Shown here: positions 42,451 to 49,979 of the stretch, one piece after another
Numbering within the stretch: the first letter of the stretch is position 1
Layout of the letters: every line of letters begins with the position of its first letter
Assembly (NCBI GenBank): GCA_963831385.1
Contig: CAWHPW010000010.1
Location: forward strand, 1-64,000
Length of the DNA: 64,000 nt
Direction of reading: 5' to 3'
From: JACVRX01 sp963831385
Lineage (GTDB): Bacteria > Actinomycetota > Actinomycetes > Jiangellales > Jiangellaceae
The notes under the pieces: generated by a model
Told to the model about the DNA's origin: nothing
The model's input: only the letters and a program-made list of their open reading frames with translations
Databases searched by the model: none
Program-made: the position numbers and the translations under genes

Positions 42451-45261
42451 TTATGCCGCCGGCCCCCCGGGGGCGGCAATTCCCAACGTCGTCATCGTGG
42501 CAATGCCTTCGTCCCGTTCGGGCCCGCCGGTCAGCACGAGGGTTCGCGCCTGTTGGTACGGGCAGGCTGCGGCATCGAACGCCTCCGCCGCAGCCACGAG
42601 GCCATCGCGGTTTCCGGTGCGGATGGCCTCGGCCCGATTGACGATGGCGGTCGCGATCGGATTGCCCACCGCGATGCCACGGGCTCGAACGAGCCGTTCA
42701 CCGGCGTCGGTTCGATCAGTCAGGACCGCGGCTTCCGCCTTGAGCACGGCGTACCACTGCCGCCACACCCCGGTGATCCACCGTCGTAGATCCTCCGGTT
42801 CGTCGGCCAGCCGATCAAGGGCCTGCCCGTGCTGCCCGCGGTGCAGGAACAGGATGGCGTCGAAGGTGGCACCGTAGCCCGCGAGCCGGTCGGGCCCGAC
42901 GCCCATCGCCTCTATCACGGCCACCCAGTCGGCGCGGGCGGCGTCGTCGCCGGCGAGACCGAACGCCATGGTGATGGCAGCGGCGGGCCGGCCCAGATAC
43001 GCGGACCGCGGGCGGCCAGCCCGCTCCCACCCTTCGCGGAACCGCTCACTAGCGACGCAGACGTCCGTGACGTTTCCGGCCAATGCGTCGACCACGATCA
43101 GCTGTGCGGTGGCTAGATGCCCTTCCTCGACGACCATAGGTAGATCGCGTAGGCGCACTGCCGACGCCCTTGCTGCCTGCAAGTCGCCAGCACCCACGCC
43201 GTACTCGCACGCCATGTTCAGTGCATCGAGCAACTCGTATCCGACGGTGGCATCCATCGGGAGCGGTGCGAGCACCTCGAGTCGGCGACTTGCGCTTCGG
43301 GCGGCATCGGTGACCATGCCCAGTCCGGCATACGACCCGGTCAGCGCGTCCAGAGCACAGCTCTCGATCAACGGCTCGCTCAGCTGCCGAGCCTGCCGCG
43401 CTGCGTTCTCCGCCCGCACGACGTCCGCCGGTTCGACGACACCGGTGCTGGCCCGCGAGGCCTCGATCGCGAGGATTGGTGCTTCGGGCACCGTGCCCTG
43501 GTCAGCCAAGTCACGTGCGGCCCGGATCAGCTCCTCCGCCTCGTCCAGGGACGGCACCGGGGACATGATCCCCGGGGCACGAAAGATCACAGCGGCAGAT
43601 TCGGCGAGGTAGCGAGCGGCGCCTGGCTTGTCATCTGCTTCGAGCGCCACACGGGCCGCGGCGCGCCGCAACCGATACGCATCGTTCCCAGCGAACCTGC
43701 ACATGGCAGTTGCAGCGGCGTGCCACAACGCTGACGCCTGCCCTGGTGAGTCGCTCGCGAGCCCAGCGGCCTGCTCGTAGCGCTGTTGGGACTCCCGGAG
43801 GAGCCCGCGGGCGAAGGTCAACCGGGCCAGCACCACGGCCAGCTCGTGGGCATCGACTCGGTTCGCGGGGTGATCCGTCGCCCATGCCAGGGCCGCACGC
43901 AGATCGTCGACGAGGTGGTCGAAACGAGCGCGCCACCGTGCGCGATCGACGTGCCCGTCACCTTCCAGCTCCGACCCGGCGGCGAGGCACCATCGCAGAT
44001 GGCGGCTCCGGGTTTCGTCGAGGTCCCCGGCACCGGTCAGCCGCTCAATGCCGTACTGCCGGATCGTCTCGAGGGCTCGATACCGGGTACCCGTCGCCGT
44101 CGGCATTGCGGCGAGCAGGCTCTGCTCCGCTAGGTGAGCCAACCCGTCCTGGACATCATCGAGAGCAATCGGCGGGAATGCCGTCACCTCTGCTGCTGCG
44201 GCGACGGTGAAAGGAGAAGCAAAAACCGATATCCGACGGAGCAGGGTCTGCCCGGCTTCATCGAGCAAGCGGTTGCTCCAGTCCAACATGGCCCGGACCG
44301 AACGGTGCCGGTCGTCGGCGCGGGGCCCGCCGGCGAGCAGCCGCAATTGGTCGGACAGCCCGGCATGCAGACCGTCCAGCCCGATGGCCGGAAGCCGCGC
44401 TACCGCCAGCTCGATCGCCAGCGCGATGCCGTCCAATGCCCGGCACACGTCGATGACCCGGTCACGGTCGGTGGCGCCAACCGGCCAGCCGACCGCCTCG
44501 GCGCGCTCGGTGAACAGGACCACCGCGTCGGACCGACCGTCGTCATCGGGGAGAGACAGCGGCGGCACCGGGAACACCCACTCGAACGGCACCATCAACC
44601 GGGCCCGGCTGGTCGCCAACACCGTCAGCTTCGGACAGTCGCTCAGCAGCCGTTCCACCAGTGGTGCGACGCCGTCGAGCACGTGCTCGCAGTTGTCCAG
44701 TGCGAGCAGCATCTTGCCGCCCGCCAGCGCACCGGTGATCGCCGCCTCGGCCGACCGCCCTTGCTGTTCGCCGATTCCCAGCGCGGCGGCGACGGCAGGG
44801 CCCACCATGTCCGGTTCGCTGACAGGAACCAGATCGACGAACCACACTCCATCGACGAACCGGTCGGCGGCTTCGGCGATGACGGCGAGCGTGAGCCGGG
44901 TCTTTCCGACCCCCCCGGGTCCGACAGCCGTGACCTGACGATGTTCCTGCAGCGCCTGCACCAGCGCGGCCCGCTCGCTGGCGCGACCGACGAACGAGGT
45001 GAGTGGCGAAGGGATCGTCAGGGTCGGGTCGGCGTCTGACGGCGTGGGACGGGTTGCCAGGGCCGCCAGCTCCCGCCGATCGGCGACGCCCAGTTTCCGC
45101 AGCAGTGACGACACGTGGCTCTCGACGGTGCGCACCGAGATGAACAGCTTGGCCCCGATCTCGGCATTGCTCAGGTGTTCGCCGAGTGCGGCGAGTACCT
45201 CCGCCTCCCGGGCCGAGATGCCCGATTGAGGCAACACCTCCGGCCTCACCATGCGATCCAT
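42451..45261 (-). CDS. NB-ARC ATPase regulator with N-terminal LuxR HTH (copy 1)
   Basis: 936 aa (ATG 45261, or 45252 three codons in). Same architecture as the neighbour: LuxR HTH (about 14-68), P-loop GPGGVGKTRLTLAVIAEAADRF, Walker B MLLALDNCEHVLDGVAPLVERLLSDCPKLTVLATSRARL, then helical repeats (ALDRLADEPEDLRRWITGVWRQWYAVLKAEAAVL). Alignment by eye with the downstream gene is close over the whole length, so this is a tandem duplication. Likely transcriptional activators triggered by an unknown ligand bound by the helical part. The small gene at 45394 is divergent from it. Confidence 0.9.
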   Translation of the reverse strand: MDRMVRPEVLPQSGISAREAEVLAALGEHLSNAEIGAKLFISVRTVESHVSSLLRKLGVADRRELAALATRPTPSDADPTLTIPSPLTSFVGRASERAALVQALQEHRQVTAVGPGGVGKTRLTLAVIAEAADRFVDGVWFVDLVPVSEPDMVGPAVAAALGIGEQQGRSAEAAITGALAGGKMLLALDNCEHVLDGVAPLVERLLSDCPKLTVLATSRARLMVPFEWVFPVPPLSLPDDDGRSDAVVLFTERAEAVGWPVGATDRDRVIDVCRALDGIALAIELAVARLPAIGLDGLHAGLSDQLRLLAGGPRADDRHRSVRAMLDWSNRLLDEAGQTLLRRISVFASPFTVAAAAEVTAFPPIALDDVQDGLAHLAEQSLLAAMPTATGTRYRALETIRQYGIERLTGAGDLDETRSRHLRWCLAAGSELEGDGHVDRARWRARFDHLVDDLRAALAWATDHPANRVDAHELAVVLARLTFARGLLRESQQRYEQAAGLASDSPGQASALWHAAATAMCRFAGNDAYRLRRAAARVALEADDKPGAARYLAESAAVIFRAPGIMSPVPSLDEAEELIRAARDLADQGTVPEAPILAIEASRASTGVVEPADVVRAENAARQARQLSEPLIESCALDALTGSYAGLGMVTDAARSASRRLEVLAPLPMDATVGYELLDALNMACEYGVGAGDLQAARASAVRLRDLPMVVEEGHLATAQLIVVDALAGNVTDVCVASERFREGWERAGRPRSAYLGRPAAAITMAFGLAGDDAARADWVAVIEAMGVGPDRLAGYGATFDAILFLHRGQHGQALDRLADEPEDLRRWITGVWRQWYAVLKAEAAVLTDRTDAGERLVRARGIAVGNPIATAIVNRAEAIRTGNRDGLVAAAEAFDAAACPYQQARTLVLTGGPERDEGIATMTTLGIAAPGGPAA

Positions 45262-45393
45262 TCTGCCGGTCAGGCAGCACTGGTCCCGTGCGTGGTCGAT
45301 TCCGTGGCGGGATCAGTGGTCGGCACGGATGTGCGTTCTCTGCGCCGGGACGAGGCTGCCAGTCAAGAGCCGGAACCGTTCAAGGAGGACACC

Positions 45394-45573
45394 ATGCATC
45401 CGGAGATCGCAAACCAGCTAGCTCAGTTCCGCCACGCCGACCTGGTAGCCGAGGCCGCACACGGGCGGCTTGCCCGGGAGGCCCGGCAGGCTGGTGGACG
45501 CAGCGACCGGCATCGGACCACACGCCGCTGGTGGTGGGTTCTGCAGCCGAGCCGTGCCCTGGCGTCGGAATGA
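45394..45573 (+). CDS. Small conserved-looking protein (59 aa), unknown
   Basis: 59 aa: MHPEIANQLAQFRHADL, then VAEAAHGRLAREARQAG and a basic, Trp-rich tail (RRWWWVLQPS). A strong ribosome site AAGGAGG ends 5 bases before the ATG, which supports a real gene. Similar short MHPEI..RLAREAR ORFs are common beside LuxR-type regulators in actinobacteria, from memory. It is divergent from the two NB-ARC regulators and may be their target. A strong hairpin follows. Confidence 0.62.
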   Translation: MHPEIANQLAQFRHADLVAEAAHGRLAREARQAGGRSDRHRTTRRWWWVLQPSRALASE

Positions 45574-45590
45574 GGTCGATGCCGCAGAGC

Positions 45591-45631
45591 GTGAAGCAGC
45601 CGCGGGACGGGGGAAACCGCGGCTGCTTCAC
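45591..45631 (+). terminator. Strong hairpin terminator
   Basis: A perfect 15-bp stem (GTGAAGCAGCCGCGG at 45591-45605 and its complement at 45617-45631) with an 11-base loop, 17 bases after the small gene and 33 bases before the DUF3467 gene. There is no long T-run, as usual in high-GC actinobacteria. Confidence 0.8.
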
Positions 45632-45663
45632 GTTGTCGTGGGCGTGGCAGCCATCCTTGGACC

Positions 45664-45969
45664 ATGACCCAGCCGCAGATGCGTGTGTCGATGCCCGATG
45701 AGCAGGTCCCCGGTGTGTACGCGGACTTCGTCAGCGTGTGGCACACCAACGATGTCTTCACGTTCGACTTCGCCGCGCTGGCTCGCCCGCCGACCCTCGT
45801 CGAAGGAGACGACGGCACGAAGGTCACCACTGCCCAGGCCCAGATCGTGGCCCGGGTCAGAGTGCCGCCGAGTCAGGTGTTCGAAATCATGAAGGCACTC
45901 GAGCGGCAGCTCACCGCATGGGAGCAGGCGACCGGGCGTCGGCAGAAACAGCCACCGCCGGAGAGCTAG
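45664..45969 (+). CDS. DUF3467-family protein
   Basis: 101 aa. PGVYADFVSVWHTNDVFTFDFAAL, then VTTAQAQIVARVRVPPSQVFEIMKALERQLTAWEQATG is the DUF3467 pattern, a small beta-rich protein with a C-terminal helix. The function is not known. Isolated by an upstream hairpin terminator; its 3' end overlaps the convergent yidC-like gene by 4 bases. Confidence 0.88.
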   Translation: MTQPQMRVSMPDEQVPGVYADFVSVWHTNDVFTFDFAALARPPTLVEGDDGTKVTTAQAQIVARVRVPPSQVFEIMKALERQLTAWEQATGRRQKQPPPES

Positions 45970-46667
45970 CCGGCACCCTTGCGGGTCACGAGTCGGCGCA
46001 GCGTCACGCGTTCGCCAACCGTCCATGCAGTGCTGGCGAGCAGATAGATTCCAGCGGCCAGCGGCACGAACGCCGCTATGGCGAGTGTCCCGAACGGCAG
46101 CCAGCGGACCAGCCCTGCTCCTGGTGCGTCGAGCCTCGGCGTGATCCGCCGAGTCGCCCAGGCCACCAGTGCGAGCAGCGCAAGTAGCGCGGCGAAGACC
46201 AGAACGTGCGGGTCGGCAGCGACGTCGGCGAATTGAGACCCGAGCGACACCCCCGCCAACTCATGGCCGAGCAGGCCGTTGGGCTCTCCGTCGACCTCGT
46301 GGACGAGGAACAGCCCGTACAGCACGGTGAAGACGGGAGCTTGGGCAAGAGCGGGCAGGCAGCCGGCGAGCGGGGTCGTCTGCTCGCGAGCATAGAACGC
46401 GGCCAGCTCGCGCCGTAGCCGCTCGGGATCGTTGCGGTACTTGCGCTGGATCTCCCGCACCTTCGGCGCCAACCGGGTCCGGGTCTGCTCGGCGCGAACC
46501 TGGGCATAGCCGAGCGGAAGCAGCAGCGCACGAATGGCCACGACCAGGGCGACGATCGCCGCCGTTGCACTGGCTGCACCGAGAAACGGGTCGAGCAATG
46601 ACACCAGGCCGGCGACGACGGTATGTAAGGCACCGATCGCGGCCGCGATGGGAGGAAAGGAATACAT
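45966..46667 (-). CDS. YidC/Oxa1-family membrane insertase paralogue
   Basis: 233 aa, five membrane segments in the YidC core layout. The key block is AIRALLLPLGYAQVRAEQTRTRLAPKVREIQRKYRNDPERLRRELAAFYAREQTTPLAGCLPALAQAPVFTVLYGLF. It contains the helical-hairpin cytosolic loop and the conserved Arg (AIRALL) of the hydrophilic groove. Shorter than the main YidC and not in the rnpA-jag chromosomal-origin cluster, so a second, specialised copy. Preceded by a DUF6412 gene on the same strand, a recurring pair. Confidence 0.9.
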   Translation of the reverse strand: MYSFPPIAAAIGALHTVVAGLVSLLDPFLGAASATAAIVALVVAIRALLLPLGYAQVRAEQTRTRLAPKVREIQRKYRNDPERLRRELAAFYAREQTTPLAGCLPALAQAPVFTVLYGLFLVHEVDGEPNGLLGHELAGVSLGSQFADVAADPHVLVFAALLALLALVAWATRRITPRLDAPGAGLVRWLPFGTLAIAAFVPLAAGIYLLASTAWTVGERVTLRRLVTRKGAG

Positions 46668-46726
46668 GGTCAGCCCCTCGTCGGATGGGAAACGGTCGAC
46701 GAGACGGCGCGAGTGAGGGGTGAGCC

Positions 46727-47005
46727 CTACCCGGCCGTTGGCTGGACCGCGGGCGCTCGCGGCTGCGGTCGTCCGGCGGCGTCCGGGTCGCGCAACCGGA
46801 GGAAGATCGTCTGCTCAGACCGCTGACGGGTGGCCGAACGAAGGGCTGACCAGGACAGTCGAGGCGGTCGTGCGGCCTGCGTTGCGACCGCCAGCAGGAC
46901 AGCGGTCACGGCCGCCAGCGCGGCCACGGCCAGGGCTGCCGTCGTGCCGCCGGAGAGATCGGTCAGCACCGCGAGGACGGTCACGAGGCTGACGAGCACG
47001 CCCAT
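46727..47005 (-). CDS. DUF6412-family small membrane protein
   Basis: 92 aa from ATG 47005. Two hydrophobic helices (GVLVSLVTVLAVLTDLSGG and TAALAVAALAAVTAVLLAVATQAA) followed by a basic cytoplasmic tail with RQRSEQTIFLRLRDPDAAGRPQPRAP, the DUF6412 hallmark. The open frame upstream to 48241 is antisense to imuA'/imuB and is not coding. It precedes the YidC paralogue by 59 bases and is probably cotranscribed with it. Function unknown. Confidence 0.85.
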   Translation of the reverse strand: MGVLVSLVTVLAVLTDLSGGTTAALAVAALAAVTAVLLAVATQAARPPRLSWSALRSATRQRSEQTIFLRLRDPDAAGRPQPRAPAVQPTAG

Positions 47006-47046
47006 AGGACGAGCGTACTGTGACGGGTCGACATGAAGGAGGTTCT

Positions 47047-47481
47047 GTGCTTGCGGAGCAAGGATTCCCGCAGATTCGACAGGTCGTCCTCGACTGCGCC
47101 GATGCGCGACAGCTGGCGGAGTTCTACCGTCAACTGTTGGGCCTGAAGTACCGGCCCGGGGATGAGCCGCCCGCTCCCGGTGAGCCAGACCCGGCGGGTC
47201 AGGACTGGTTGTGCCTGCGGGACGCCGCCGGAAACCCCTGCCTGGCGTTCCAACAGGTCGCAATGTTGCCGGCGGCGACCTGGCCGGAGGGTCCGATCCC
47301 ACAGCAGCTGCATCTGGATCTGACGGTGCCGACGGCAGCGGAGCTCGACAAGCAGCACGGACGAGCCTTGGCCCTCGGTGCCGGACTGCTCTACGACCGC
47401 TCCGACGATCCCGAGGAACCGCTACGCGTCTACGCCGATCCGGCCGGACATCCGTTCTGCATCTTCGTCGCCGCCGCGTGA
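47047..47481 (+). CDS. VOC-family (glyoxalase-like) protein
   Basis: 144 aa from GTG 47047, chosen because AAGGAGG ends 4 bases upstream; an in-frame GTG at 47020 has no such site. IRQVVLDCADARQLAEFYRQLLGLKYRPGDEPP...WLCLRDAAGNPCLAFQQV, then QLHLDLTVPTAAELDKQHGRALALGAGLLYDRSDDPEEPLRVYADPAGHPFCIFVA. Typical of the glyoxalase-like VOC group. Ligand unknown. It ends 13 bases before the LexA box of the imu operon. Confidence 0.9.
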   Translation: MLAEQGFPQIRQVVLDCADARQLAEFYRQLLGLKYRPGDEPPAPGEPDPAGQDWLCLRDAAGNPCLAFQQVAMLPAATWPEGPIPQQLHLDLTVPTAAELDKQHGRALALGAGLLYDRSDDPEEPLRVYADPAGHPFCIFVAAA

Positions 47482-47494
47482 AGGCTTGACTCAG

Positions 47495-47510
47495 TCGAAC
47501 GTATGTTCGA
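47495..47510. promoter_or_regulatory. Consensus LexA (SOS) box of the imu operon
   Basis: TCGAAC-GTAT-GTTCGA, a perfect palindromic match to the mycobacterial/actinobacterial LexA operator. It lies 10 bases upstream of the imuA' start at 47521 and would place imuA'-imuB under DNA-damage control. It also shows that the in-frame ATG at 47503, inside the box, is probably not the start. Confidence 0.92.
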
Positions 47511-47520
47511 CAGTGGAGCC

Positions 47521-48141
47521 ATGGTGGCCCTGCTGGCTCCGACTCCCGACGCCGTTGTCGTGGAGCCCGACCTGCTGCCGGTGCTCCCGGCGCTGCGCGG
47601 TGTACTGCCTGGGCTGCGCCGCGGCCAGGTGATGTCGATCGACGGCATCGGAGCGCTGGCCATGGCGCTGGCGGCCGGAGTGTCAGCAGATGGGGCCTGG
47701 TGCGCGGCCGTCGGTATGCCGGATCTCGGGGTGCTGGCGGCGGTCGCGATGGGGGTGGATTCACAACGGCTGCTGCTGGTCGACGAGGCGGGGGAGCGAT
47801 GGCCGGAGGTCGTTGCCACCATGCTCGGTGCGGTCGAGCTGGTCCTACTCCGCCCACCAGTGAACCCGTCGGCGGTTCAGGTCCGAAGGCTGACGGCACA
47901 CGCTCGCCGCCATGGCGCCGTCTTGGTGGTGACCGGTCCCTGGGAGGGAGCGCACCTGCGGCTGCGGGTGGCGTCCTCGCTGTGGACCGGCGTCTCCGAC
48001 GGGCACGGACATCTGCGCGGACGCCGGGTCCAGGTGGTGGTCGAGGGGAAGGGCCCGCCTCGCACGGCGTGGCTGTGGTTGCCGGGTCCGGACGGCAGGG
48101 TCGGCCCAGCCGATCTCGTTCCGGTCGAGGAAGCTGGATGA
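47521..48141 (+). CDS. imuA: ImuA'-like mutasome protein
   Basis: 206 aa from ATG 47521. RecA/SulA-like alpha/beta fold without a canonical Walker A: VVVEPDLLPVLPALRGVLPGLRRGQVMSIDGIGALAMALAAG, GAWCAAVGMPDLGVLAAVAMGVDSQRLLLVDE, VELVLLRPP, RRHGAVLVVTGPWEGAHLRLRV. In mycobacteria ImuA' with ImuB and DnaE2 forms the damage-induced mutagenic synthesis complex. Its stop overlaps the imuB ATG (ATGA), and the LexA box lies just upstream. Confidence 0.88.
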   Translation: MVALLAPTPDAVVVEPDLLPVLPALRGVLPGLRRGQVMSIDGIGALAMALAAGVSADGAWCAAVGMPDLGVLAAVAMGVDSQRLLLVDEAGERWPEVVATMLGAVELVLLRPPVNPSAVQVRRLTAHARRHGAVLVVTGPWEGAHLRLRVASSLWTGVSDGHGHLRGRRVQVVVEGKGPPRTAWLWLPGPDGRVGPADLVPVEEAG

Positions 48142-49691
48142 GCACCCGGACGCTGGTGGTGTGGTGCCCAGACTGGCCGGTGATCGCCGTGGGTGCTGAC
48201 GCGGATACCCCGGTCGCGGTGGTGGCAGGCGGCCGGATCACGGCATGTACGGCGGCCGCTCGCGAGTCCGGCGTCCGGCGAGGCCAGCGGCTGCGCGACG
48301 CCCAGCGACACTGCCCGGGTCTTGCGGTGCACGCGGAGGAGCCGCAGGTCCAGGCACGGTGCTTCGAACAGGTGGCATCGGTCGTCGAGTCGTTCTGTCC
48401 GCGGGTCGAGGTGGTGCGGCCTGGACTGTGCGCGGTGCCCGCTCGAGGGCCGGCGCGCTATTTCGGTAGCGAGCAGGCGCTGGTCGATCTCGTCTGCGAG
48501 GCAGTGACGTCTCGGGGTTTCGAGTGCGCAGTCGGGGTCGCCGACGGTGTGTTCGCGGCGGTACTGGCGGCGCGGGTGGAGCCATCCGGAACCGTGGTCC
48601 TCACCGGAGACACCGCCCGGTTCCTCGCCCCGCACCCACTGTCCGCGTTGGGTGTCGTGCGGGTTCTCCCTGACCAGCTGGAGCTGGTGGGGCTGTTGCA
48701 TCGGTTGGGTATCCGGACTCTCGGCCAGTTCGCCGCGCTGCCGGCGGGAGACGTCTTGACCAGATTCGGGGTGGACGCCGCGGTCGCGCATCGGCTGGCC
48801 AGCGGTCGCGAACCGAGATCTCCGGCGACCCGTGCGCCGGGCGAGGATCTGGCCGCGGTGCTGAAGCTAGATCCGCCGATCGAGCAGTCCGAGCCGGTGG
48901 TGTTCGTCGCCAAGAGCCTGGCCGACGAGTTGCACGCGAATCTCGCTGCCCGCGGGCTGTCCTGTGTCCGGGTCGAGGTAGAGATAACGACCGAAGACGG
49001 GCGAAGCCGGTCGCGACTATGGCGGCATGACGGACTGTTGTCCTCGGCAGCAGTGGCCGAGCGGGTGCGTTGGCAGCTCGACGCGTGGCGGGTCGACGAG
49101 CCGGGCTCTGCCGAGGCATTGGTCGGCGGCGTGGTACTGCTGCGGCTGGCACCGGACCAATTGGTTCACGGCAGTGGCCGGCAGCTCGCCTTGTGGGGGC
49201 CCGGGGTGGCCGACGACCGGGTCGACCGTGCGGCCAGCCGCGCGCAGGCGATGCTCGGCCACGCCGCGGTGACTACCCCCGTGCTGGCCGGTGGCCGGGG
49301 ACCGGCTGAGCAGGTGCTGCGGGTGCCGTGGGGGGACCGGCTCGAGCCACGCCTGCCTGCCGACGGACCGTGGCCGGGCCGGGTACCCGAGCCGGCACCT
49401 GCCGTCGTGCCTCCGTCACCAGTTCCCGCTTCGGTCACCGACACAGATGGCCGGCCGGTGACGGTCAGCGGGCGCTGCGAGGTCTCGTCTGCGCCCACTG
49501 CGTTGTCGGTGTCCGGAGGCCCGACGCTGGCAGTGACCGGCTGGACCGGCCCATGGCCGTCGGTCGAGCATTGGTGGGACGACGAGCTCGCTCACCGACA
49601 CGTCCGCTTTCAGATGACCACCGCAGACGGTCGGGCGTGGCTGCTGGTCCTGGATCGTGGCCGGTGGCAGGTCGAAGCGAGCTACGTATGA
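48138..49691 (+). CDS. imuB: ImuB, Y-family polymerase-like mutasome scaffold
   Basis: 517 aa. Y-family fold: LVVWCPDWPVIAVGADADTPVAVVAGGRITACTAAARESGVRRGQRLRDAQRHCPGLAV, then LHRLGIRTLGQFAALPAGDVLTRFG (HhH) and the little-finger region. The Asp-Glu metal ligands of active Y polymerases are absent from the opening motif, as in other ImuB proteins, so it is probably a non-catalytic hub linking the beta clamp, ImuA' and DnaE2. Starts with ATGA coupling to imuA'. dnaE2 normally follows directly, but here an HNH gene intervenes. Confidence 0.93.
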   Translation: MSTRTLVVWCPDWPVIAVGADADTPVAVVAGGRITACTAAARESGVRRGQRLRDAQRHCPGLAVHAEEPQVQARCFEQVASVVESFCPRVEVVRPGLCAVPARGPARYFGSEQALVDLVCEAVTSRGFECAVGVADGVFAAVLAARVEPSGTVVLTGDTARFLAPHPLSALGVVRVLPDQLELVGLLHRLGIRTLGQFAALPAGDVLTRFGVDAAVAHRLASGREPRSPATRAPGEDLAAVLKLDPPIEQSEPVVFVAKSLADELHANLAARGLSCVRVEVEITTEDGRSRSRLWRHDGLLSSAAVAERVRWQLDAWRVDEPGSAEALVGGVVLLRLAPDQLVHGSGRQLALWGPGVADDRVDRAASRAQAMLGHAAVTTPVLAGGRGPAEQVLRVPWGDRLEPRLPADGPWPGRVPEPAPAVVPPSPVPASVTDTDGRPVTVSGRCEVSSAPTALSVSGGPTLAVTGWTGPWPSVEHWWDDELAHRHVRFQMTTADGRAWLLVLDRGRWQVEASYV

Positions 49692-49963
49692 CCGCACGTG
49701 ACCGTTACTGCTCCATACGGCACCTGGAAACCGAGATCGGCAGCGCGTGGCTCGTCTGGCAGGGCTGGCGTGAGGTCGGTGTCACCGTGATCATGTACGT
49801 TCCCGGGGGATGAGGAGCACGTGACATATGGAAGTCCGGAACGTGCGCTGGGTCGGTGTACCGACGCGCCGCAGCGCTGCTTCTGCTCCGCAAGGCTGAT
49901 CAACCAACGTTGTCCCCAGGTTGCCTGGGCGGTTTCGCGGTCTGTCGCCGGCATCTTGTAGAC

Positions 49964-49979
49964 TCGAACACATGTTCGA
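49964..49979. promoter_or_regulatory. Consensus LexA box overlapping the HNH gene start
   Basis: TCGAAC-ACAT-GTTCGA, a perfect LexA palindrome whose central bases contain the ATG (49972-49974) of the DUF222/HNH gene. LexA bound here would block both transcription and the start region. 13E12/DUF222 genes of mycobacteria also carry SOS boxes, as I recall. Confidence 0.9.

Noticed and set aside
42451..45261. Innate-immunity STAND (Avs-like) defence genes
   Set aside because: The ATPase resembles NB-ARC/LAL regulators and carries a clear LuxR HTH; there is no nuclease, TIR or other effector domain, so a transcriptional role is far more likely.
45966..46667. Main chromosomal YidC and a hint of the replication origin
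   Set aside because: No rpmH, rnpA, jag, dnaA or parAB nearby; the protein is short and paired with DUF6412, so it is a paralogue away from oriC.
46727..48241. 504-codon minus-strand frame reaching from DUF6412 under imuA'/imuB
   Set aside because: Only the last 92 codons (DUF6412) look like protein; the rest is antisense to the imu genes and Pro/Arg-rich.
49688..49813. 41-codon ORF overlapping the imuB stop (ATGA)
   Set aside because: Coupling is suggestive, but the peptide has no recognisable features and the overlap may be chance; not supported enough to call a gene.
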